Position numbers and translations under genes: made by a program
In this document: positions 6,955 to 11,414 of the stretch, piece after piece
How the letters are laid out: each line of letters starts with the position of its first letter
Position numbering within the stretch: position 1 is the stretch's first letter
Notes under the pieces: generated by a model
Databases searched by the model: none
What the model was told of the DNA's origin: nothing
The model's input: the letters and a program-made list of their open reading frames with translations, nothing else
Assembly (NCBI GenBank): GCA_023422555.1
Contig: JAFAGQ010000144.1
Span: forward strand, 1-11,414
DNA from: Pseudomonadota bacterium
GTDB taxonomy: Bacteria; Pseudomonadota; Gammaproteobacteria; Burkholderiales; Burkholderiaceae_B
Reading direction: 5' to 3'
Length of the DNA stretch: 11,414 bases

Positions 6955-7792
6955 GTGAAAACTGGGCGTGTTCGTCCTGTGCCAGTTGCGTTTCCAGAAC
7001 AGGCATGGACTCGCGCAACGAGGCCGCCAGCGTGTACGGCGGATTAATGACAAACATGCCACTGCCGTACAGTCCAAAACCGTTTTGCGGTGGCTTTTTG
7101 ACCGCCAGCTGCACGTGCACCCAGCTGACCCCAGGCAGCTTTTCCAGCTGCTTCTGCATCTCATGAACTTCCTTGCGACGTACCAGTGGATACCAGACGG
7201 CAAAGCATCCGGTTGCAAATCGCTTTAAGCCTTCTTTGACTGCAGACAGCGTATGACGATAGTCATTTTTGTCTTCGTATGACGGATCGATCAGAATGAT
7301 CCCGCGTCGCGGCGCCGGAGGAAGCTGGGAAGCAAGCCCCGTGAAGCCATCTTTTTCGAAAACACTTACCTGTCTGGCCACATCCCTGGATTGCATTTGA
7401 ATGTTTTCATGCAGAAGGGTGATTTCTGTCGGATGCAGCTCGAAAAGACGCAGTTTGTCGGCTTCGCGCATCAGTTGCAGTGCGATCCACGGAGAGCCGG
7501 GGTAGACAGTCAGTGCACCATCATCATTGAGCTGTTTTACATGATCAATATAGTCGGCAAGCAGGGGCGGCAGCCCAGACATGTTCCATAGTCTGCCAAT
7601 TCCGTCACGGAATTCAGCGGTCTTTTCGGCCCAGGCATCGGTCAGATCATAAATGCCTGCGCCCGCATGCGTATCGATGACCCAGTATGGTGCCTCCTTG
7701 CGATTGAAGTATTGCAGGATATGAAGCAATATTGCGTGCTTCAGGACATCGGCATGGTTGCCTGCGTGAAAGGCGTGACGGTAACTGAACAT
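6935..7792 (-). CDS. rlmJ: RlmJ, 23S rRNA (adenine-2030-N6)-methyltransferase
   Basis: RlmJ methylates A2030 of 23S rRNA using S-adenosylmethionine, in the cytoplasm. The 285-aa sequence matches the family from its first residues: MFSYRHAFHAGNHADVLKH (1-19), DTHAGAG (40-46; SAM-binding), YPGSPWIA (97-104), ELHPTE (118-123), the catalytic motif IDPSYE (168-173), RFATGCFAVWYP (191-202) and SGMFVINPP (244-252). Length agrees with E. coli RlmJ (280 aa). The catalytic tetrapeptide is DPSY where E. coli has DPPY. Both belong to the (D/N)-P-P-(Y/F)-type N6-adenine methyltransferase motif, so activity is still expected. The start lies 11 bp after the ugpQ stop, without a clear ribosome binding site, so ugpQ and rlmJ probably form one minus-strand operon. 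The end overlaps the convergent greB by 20 bp and no terminator is visible there. Confidence 0.95.
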   Translation of the reverse strand: MFSYRHAFHAGNHADVLKHAILLHILQYFNRKEAPYWVIDTHAGAGIYDLTDAWAEKTAEFRDGIGRLWNMSGLPPLLADYIDHVKQLNDDGALTVYPGSPWIALQLMREADKLRLFELHPTEITLLHENIQMQSRDVARQVSVFEKDGFTGLASQLPPAPRRGIILIDPSYEDKNDYRHTLSAVKEGLKRFATGCFAVWYPLVRRKEVHEMQKQLEKLPGVSWVHVQLAVKKPPQNGFGLYGSGMFVINPPYTLAASLRESMPVLETQLAQDEHAQFSLTHQDK

Positions 7793-7803
7793 GGATTTGT
7801 GAA

Positions 7804-8565
7804 TTAGTAGAGGCCAAGATCGGCAGGAATGCGGACGAGCTCATCCGTAAACAGCGCATCGCAGCCCCAGTCAAGCAGCTGTCTGGCACGACGATAATCA
7901 TTGACGGTATAGGCGCAGACTTTATAGCCTGCGTCATGAATACGCCTGATAGCCGCTTCGGTCAGGGTTTTCTGATTCAGATTAATGGACTGGCAGCCCA
8001 GGGACTGAAGGATGTCCTCAAAATCCTCTGGCAATTCGTCAATCAGAAACGCACGAGGTATGGAAGGGGCATGTTCTGCAAATGCGGCAAGTGCTTCACG
8101 TGAGAACGAAGAGACCAGCGGAGGGGTGATGCCTTCTTTCCAGAGCTGATTCACCGCCTTTGCAACGGCAATACCTGTTTCCTGTTCACGACCCGGGCAG
8201 GGCTTGATTTCGATATTGCACAGCAGGTGGTTTTCCAGAATGAAGCCGGCAAACTGGCTGAAAGCCGGTAACGGTTCACCTGCGTACCAGGCTGAATGCC
8301 AGCTACCCATATCCAGTTGTGCCATTTCGCCAAATGTCATGGTGGCGGCCGCGCCGGAGCCGTTGGATGTGCGATCAACGTCGTCATCATGCAGGATGAC
8401 CAGGACATTATCCTTGCTTAGCTTGACATCAAATTCAGACATCTCAAAGCCGTGGTCAAAGCCACAGCGCAGACCGGCAAGCGTGTTTTCCGGTGCAATC
8501 CGGCCTCCGCCGCGATGAGCAATAATACGTGGATAGGGCCAGGTAACATAAGCGTTCGAAGACAT
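7804..8565 (-). CDS. ugpQ: Glycerophosphodiester phosphodiesterase, cytoplasmic UgpQ type
   Basis: It hydrolyses glycerophosphodiesters (products of phospholipid deacylation) to sn-glycerol 3-phosphate and an alcohol. The 253-aa TIM-barrel protein has the GDPD signature: IAHRGGGRIAPENTLAG (15-31) with H17 and R18, metal ligands E44 and D46 in SEFDVKLS, catalytic H59 in LHDDDVDRT (58-66), and metal ligand E119 in NIEIKP. The later WGCDALFTDE (233-242) is the usual C-terminal barrel motif. No signal peptide is present and the length is near E. coli UgpQ (247 aa), so the cytoplasmic type is favoured over the periplasmic GlpQ. No ugp transporter genes are nearby. It is the first gene of a minus-strand pair with rlmJ and is divergent from ppiD. 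Only a weak ribosome binding site (GGTGA just before the ATG) is seen. Confidence 0.93.
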   Translation of the reverse strand: MSSNAYVTWPYPRIIAHRGGGRIAPENTLAGLRCGFDHGFEMSEFDVKLSKDNVLVILHDDDVDRTSNGSGAAATMTFGEMAQLDMGSWHSAWYAGEPLPAFSQFAGFILENHLLCNIEIKPCPGREQETGIAVAKAVNQLWKEGITPPLVSSFSREALAAFAEHAPSIPRAFLIDELPEDFEDILQSLGCQSINLNQKTLTEAAIRRIHDAGYKVCAYTVNDYRRARQLLDWGCDALFTDELVRIPADLGLY

Positions 8566-8649
8566 GGTTCACCAGGTGAGAAATTTCAATATTACGGCGC
8601 GAGCAGTAGTGCAATTGCCCGATTTAAGGCCAAGGTTTTATTTTAATGG

Positions 8650-8670
8650 AAAAAACGCTTAAAATAAGCG
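8650..8670 (-). terminator. Perfect inverted repeat with T6 on the minus strand, terminator-like
   Basis: CGCTTA (8656-8661), loop AAA, TAAGCG (8665-8670) form a perfect 6-bp stem. On the plus strand it is preceded by six A (8650-8655), so on the minus strand the hairpin is followed by six T, the form of a rho-independent terminator for leftward transcription. It lies upstream of ugpQ, where no leftward gene ends, so it could instead be an operator-like palindrome or stop antisense transcription coming from ppiD. The stem is AT-containing and of moderate strength. Confidence 0.35.
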
Positions 8671-8685
8671 GTTATTCTGCAGAGT

Positions 8686-8706
8686 GCGGCCAATGGGCGG
8701 CTTTTT
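8686..8706 (+). terminator. GC-rich hairpin followed by T5, terminator-like, upstream of ppiD
   Basis: GCGGCC (8686-8691), loop AATG, GGCGGC (8696-8701) pair in five of six positions (one G-G mismatch) and are followed by TTTTT (8702-8706). An outer CAGAG (8680-8684) / CTCTG (8708-8712) could extend the structure. The form is that of a rho-independent terminator for rightward transcription, but no rightward gene ends here. It could be a leader structure (attenuator) of ppiD, the end of an unrecognised small RNA, or a relic of a gene once located upstream. Confidence 0.3.
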
Positions 8707-8742
8707 GCTCTGAATCAGACATTCATCTTGGTCGGGAACCCT

Positions 8743-10707
8743 ATGCTAGAATCTTTTCGCACGCATAAACGCTTACTGCTTATCGTCCTGTTTATTCTGG
8801 TCGTGCCTTCTTTTGTATTTTTCGGTATTTCCGATTACCAATCGTTTACTCATAGCGATGTGAAACTGGCTTCCATCCGGAAAAACGACATCACTCAGGC
8901 GCAATACGATCAGTCCTGGCGTGAGCGGATAAACCAGCTGCGTGAGCAGAACGGCAGCAACTTCAATATCAATGCCGTCGACACACCTGCCAACCGTCAG
9001 GCGTGGCTCGATCAGCTGATAGATAATCAGGTTCTTCAGCAGGAAATGGTCGATCATAACTACAACGCGACCGATAATATGGTTCGTCAGGCTATCGCGG
9101 GTACGCCAGAGTTCCAGGACAATGGCAAATATTCATTCCAGAAATACAGTCAGTTTCTGTCAGAACGCAATATCCGTGATGTCGACTACGAGCAATACGT
9201 AAGACAGAATCTGGCATTTGCGCAGTTGCTTGAGCCCATTGCCGGTACTGTCGCCATCCCTTCTCAAACAGCATCGCTGCTGCAAACGGCCATGACACAG
9301 GAGCGCACGGTTCGACTCAGAAATTTTGAGGCGGCCGCCTATGAGCAATCCGTGCAGGTTAATGATGAAGAAATCGCAGCCTGGTATGACAAGAACAAGC
9401 AGTCGCTGGAAATTCCTGCTCACGTGGACGTCGATTATGTTGTCCTGAACCAGGATGCTGCTCTGCAAACCGTTGGTGACGTATCCGATGCAGATGTAGA
9501 AAGCTATTACAAGGCCAATATTGCCAAGTACACGAAAAAAGAACGTCGGCAGATCAACCATATCCAGATACAGATTCCGGCTGGTGCCGATGACGCCGCT
9601 GTCAAGGCTGCGCAGGACAAAGCCAATGAAGTGGCTGAAAAAGCCAAGGCTGATCCTTCCTCATTTGCTGAGCTGGCCAAAACCTATTCCGATGATGCCG
9701 GTTCCAAAAATCAGGGCGGTAGTCTGGGTACCTTGTCCAAAGGCGATATTGCCGCACTGGATGATGCCGCTTTCGGTCCCGACAAACCTGGTATCACTGA
9801 TCCGGTCAAAATCGACAACGCCTGGCATGTATTGCAGATTGCCCGCATCGAGCCCGGTGAAGTTGAGCCACTGGATCGTCTGAAGGAAACCCTCAAAAAA
9901 GAAATTCGCCTGCAGCAGGCCTCAGAAAAATTTGCCGATCTTTCAACCAAGCTGACTCAGGTTGCCAGTACAGAACGCGATTCTCTGCAGCCACTGGTCG
10001 ATGCGCTGCAACTGCAGGTTCGTCACGTTAGCGGTGTAGGCGAGTCTGCACTGCTGCCAGCAAGCGAGGCAGGCAAAGATGCAGCCATCAGCAGCAAGGA
10101 TGCACGCTACTTTGAATCAGGACGCGTGCGCGAGACGCTGTTTTCTGATGAAGTGCGCAAGCAGAACAAAAACTCAGGTGTGATTGAAATTTCTCCATCA
10201 GAGCTCATGGTTGTACATGTGGCCAAAGATGTACCGGCAGCCGTGCCTGAACTGGCCAATGTGAAGGAAACCGTGCTTAATCGCATTCGTGATGAAAAAG
10301 GCAGGCAGCAGGCCGCCGAAGACGGTAAGGCCGAGCTTGCCATGCTCAAGGAAAAAGGCCCTGGTGAACTGACGGGTTTTGGCAAGGAAACCACCATCAG
10401 TCGTCTGACGCAATCGCAATTGCCGCCAGCTATGCTTAACGCCATCATGAATGCACCGACAGACACACTGCCTGCATTCGTCGGCTTTGAGCTGCCCGAT
10501 GGTTATGCTATCGCACAGATAGAGAAAGTGACCGAACCTACTGAAGACGCGCGTCGCATGTTTGATCAGTATCTGCGTCAGGCGATGGTGGCTGGCACGG
10601 GTGCTGAAGTTGCGCAAGGCGTTACGCGCATGATTCGCCAGTCACACGACGTCAAGATTTATCCTGACGCCGCCAAGGTCATTAACGTTACTGACGATAA
10701 TCAGTAA
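8743..10707 (+). CDS. ppiD: PpiD, membrane-anchored periplasmic folding chaperone (parvulin/SurA-like)
   Basis: PpiD is anchored in the inner membrane beside the Sec translocon and helps newly exported proteins to fold. The 654-aa product starts MLESFRTHKRLLLIV: a short basic cytoplasmic end, then one transmembrane helix (about 11-28). A SurA-N-like chaperone region follows (about 33-190), then a parvulin-type PPIase domain (about 263-373) with INHIQIQI, FAELAKTYSDD, GGSLG and WHVLQIA, and a long C-terminal chaperone segment. E. coli PpiD is 623 aa. In E. coli the parvulin domain has little or no isomerase activity; whether it is active here is unknown. The ATG at 8743 is chosen because it begins exactly at the conserved N-terminus and has GGGA (8734-8737) upstream; a TTG at 8728 in the same frame is unlikely. 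In many proteobacteria ppiD follows hupB; here its neighbour is the divergent ugpQ. The 3' end overlaps tesA by 20 bp. Confidence 0.94.
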   Translation: MLESFRTHKRLLLIVLFILVVPSFVFFGISDYQSFTHSDVKLASIRKNDITQAQYDQSWRERINQLREQNGSNFNINAVDTPANRQAWLDQLIDNQVLQQEMVDHNYNATDNMVRQAIAGTPEFQDNGKYSFQKYSQFLSERNIRDVDYEQYVRQNLAFAQLLEPIAGTVAIPSQTASLLQTAMTQERTVRLRNFEAAAYEQSVQVNDEEIAAWYDKNKQSLEIPAHVDVDYVVLNQDAALQTVGDVSDADVESYYKANIAKYTKKERRQINHIQIQIPAGADDAAVKAAQDKANEVAEKAKADPSSFAELAKTYSDDAGSKNQGGSLGTLSKGDIAALDDAAFGPDKPGITDPVKIDNAWHVLQIARIEPGEVEPLDRLKETLKKEIRLQQASEKFADLSTKLTQVASTERDSLQPLVDALQLQVRHVSGVGESALLPASEAGKDAAISSKDARYFESGRVRETLFSDEVRKQNKNSGVIEISPSELMVVHVAKDVPAAVPELANVKETVLNRIRDEKGRQQAAEDGKAELAMLKEKGPGELTGFGKETTISRLTQSQLPPAMLNAIMNAPTDTLPAFVGFELPDGYAIAQIEKVTEPTEDARRMFDQYLRQAMVAGTGAEVAQGVTRMIRQSHDVKIYPDAAKVINVTDDNQ

Positions 10708-11356
10708 GCACCTTTTCCAGGACAGGCCAGACCGTCTCGGCCATGAGTGGCTGAGCCTGTTCAGAAGGGTGAATGCCATCATCCTGATACATTTGGCGAT
10801 CCAGTGCAAAGGAAGCAAACAGAAAGGGCACCAATGCGGTGTCCTTTTCTTTTGCCAGCGTGCCGAACATCGCCTGAAACTGCTTTGCGTAATCCGGCCC
10901 GAAGTTTGGGGGAATCTGCATGCCGATCAGAATTGTCCGAGCCTGGCTTGCTTTGATCTGGTCGATCATCCCGCCCAGGTTATCGCGACTGGCATCCAGT
11001 GAAAGACCCCGCAGGGCGTCGTTGGCACCCAGTTCAAGAATGACGATGGCAGGATGATGTTTTTTCAGCAGCGCGGGAAGACGGCTGCGACCGCCTGCTG
11101 TCGTATCACCGCTGATACTGGCATTGACCAGCTGAGCATCTGCCAGTGCCTCTTTTTTATTTTCCTTCAGCCACTGCACCCAGCCGCTACCCCGTCTGAT
11201 ACCATATTCAGCAGACAGGCTGTCTCCGACTACCAATATGACGGGTGCGGTAGTTCCGGTCGGACTGTCCTGGGCTTGTGCTCGACTCGGCCCGGTCAAT
11301 AAGCAAAAACCAAAGAGAATGGAAAAAAACCAAATCATGCGATCCGATGTTGTCAT
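10688..11356 (-). CDS. tesA: TesA-type SGNH hydrolase: acyl-CoA thioesterase I / lysophospholipase L1
   Basis: TesA is a periplasmic multifunctional esterase that in E. coli shows thioesterase, lysophospholipase and arylesterase activity. The 222-aa precursor begins with a signal peptide: MIWFFSILFGFCLLTG core (7-22) and a likely cleavage site after AQA (26-28). The four SGNH blocks are intact: GDSLSAEYGI (44-53) with nucleophile S46, ISGDTTAGG (81-89) with G83, LGANDALRG (109-117) with N112, and DGIHP (193-197) with D193 and H196. M1 at 11356 gives the n-region TTSDR; M7 (ATG at 11338) is an alternative that leaves a minimal n-region. Neither has a strong ribosome binding site. The gene is convergent with ppiD (20-bp overlap) and head-to-head with a YbbA-like ABC ATPase, the same divergent tesA/ybbA arrangement as in E. 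coli. Confidence 0.95.
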   Translation of the reverse strand: MTTSDRMIWFFSILFGFCLLTGPSRAQAQDSPTGTTAPVILVVGDSLSAEYGIRRGSGWVQWLKENKKEALADAQLVNASISGDTTAGGRSRLPALLKKHHPAIVILELGANDALRGLSLDASRDNLGGMIDQIKASQARTILIGMQIPPNFGPDYAKQFQAMFGTLAKEKDTALVPFLFASFALDRQMYQDDGIHPSEQAQPLMAETVWPVLEKVLTDYRQ

Positions 11357-11414
11357 TGAAGTGTCTCATTTGAAAAAGCAGGTTGCCGAGGCAACAGGGA
11401 TTCTGCACATTTTA
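11337..11414 (+). CDS. YbbA-like ABC transporter ATPase, N-terminal end (partial)
   Basis: From the ATG at 11337 the plus strand is open to the end of the window: 26 codons reading MRSDVVIEVSHLKKQV and on to ATGILHIL. The pattern (I)EV-x-HL-K-K...GxLxIL is the first beta-strand region of ABC ATPases of the LolD/YbbA/MacB group, just before the part that would carry Walker A. In E. coli ybbA lies divergent to tesA in the same way, and with the YbbP permease it forms an ABC complex of unclear role, thought to act at the envelope. The start overlaps the tesA coding region by 20 bp if tesA starts at 11356, or by 2 bp (shared CATG) if tesA starts at 11338. No strong ribosome binding site is visible; a later GTG in the same frame (codon 9) is possible. 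Identification rests on a short N-terminus and synteny. Confidence 0.75.
   Translation, partial: MRSDVVIEVSHLKKQVAEATGILHIL
11382..11395. repeat. Perfect inverted repeat in front of tesA
   Basis: GTTGCC (11382-11387), centre GA, GGCAAC (11390-11395): 6-bp arms with a 2-bp centre. It lies 26 bp upstream of the tesA ATG at 11356 and inside the first codons of the divergent ABC ATPase gene. The size and position suit a dimeric repressor site, but no regulator is known and chance is possible. Confidence 0.3.

Larger units (their letters stand above)
8566..8742. other. Divergent intergenic region between ugpQ and ppiD
   Basis: This 177-bp, partly AT-rich gap must hold the start signals for both ugpQ (leftward) and ppiD (rightward). 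I cannot assign either promoter firmly. On the plus strand TTGCCC (8615-8620) with TATTTT (8639-8644, 18-bp spacing), or TAAAAT (8660-8665) without a good -35, are weak candidates. The region contains two terminator-like hairpins, described separately. No reading frame in it looks like a gene. A small RNA is possible but unsupported. Confidence 0.5.

Noticed and set aside
8728..8742. TTG start for ppiD giving MVGNP before MLESF
   Set aside because: The ATG at 8743 begins at the conserved N-terminus and has a suitable GGGA upstream.
8739..8752. CCCTATG/TAGAAT as a heat-shock or sigma-70 -10 box for ppiD
   Set aside because: It overlaps the start codon and coding region and no correctly spaced -35 is present, so transcription would begin inside the gene.
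1..11414. A hidden defence system, mobile element, toxin-antitoxin pair, CRISPR or RNA gene
   Set aside because: Every stretch longer than 180 bp is explained by a conserved housekeeping gene; I saw no repeats in array form, transposase motifs, tRNA-like folds or terminal inverted repeats.

Overview
The window looks like an ordinary housekeeping stretch of a betaproteobacterial chromosome, probably Burkholderiales and most like the Alcaligenaceae (Bordetella/Advenella type), with moderate GC. The evidence is the gene order lolC/E-lolD-tatD-comEC, a GreB with an acidic N-terminal tail, a PpiD that starts with a basic N-terminus and one membrane anchor, and a tesA gene divergent from a YbbA-type ABC ATPase. 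The species assignment is inference from remembered protein families, not from a search. Nearly all of the sequence is coding. I see no insertion sequence, prophage, CRISPR array, tRNA or rRNA.

Layout. (1) Positions 1-4408, plus strand: the last codons of a LolC/LolE permease overlap lolD (lipoprotein-releasing ATPase). A TatD/YjjV-type metal hydrolase follows, then, after a 180-bp gap, a full-length comEC (DNA-uptake channel) that starts with GTG. (2) Positions 4478-6954, plus strand: an alpha/beta hydrolase of unknown substrate, a PHP-domain phosphoesterase of the RNase AM (YciV/TrpH) family, and greB only 4 bp behind it. (3) Positions 6935-8565, minus strand: ugpQ (glycerophosphodiester phosphodiesterase) followed by rlmJ (23S rRNA m6A2030 methyltransferase), 11 bp apart. 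The rlmJ 3' end overlaps the greB 3' end. (4) Positions 8566-8742: a divergent intergenic region with two terminator-like hairpins of opposite polarity. (5) Positions 8743-10707, plus strand: ppiD. Its 3' end overlaps tesA, which is on the minus strand (10688-11356). (6) Positions 11337-11414, plus strand: the first 26 codons of a YbbA-like ABC ATPase, head-to-head with and overlapping the tesA 5' end.

How the genes relate. Several products act at the cell envelope: Lol lipoprotein export, PpiD in periplasmic folding, TesA as a periplasmic SGNH esterase, UgpQ in phospholipid headgroup recycling and ComEC in DNA uptake. Others act on RNA or transcription: GreB, RlmJ and the RNase AM-like PHP protein. 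They do not form one pathway; this is a conserved neighbourhood of short operons. I did not find an undescribed multi-gene system. The points most worth a second look are local: tightly overlapping gene borders (three overlaps of 20 nt, one of which depends on start choice), the paired hairpins between ugpQ and ppiD, a palindrome in front of tesA, and a few substitutions in otherwise conserved motifs.
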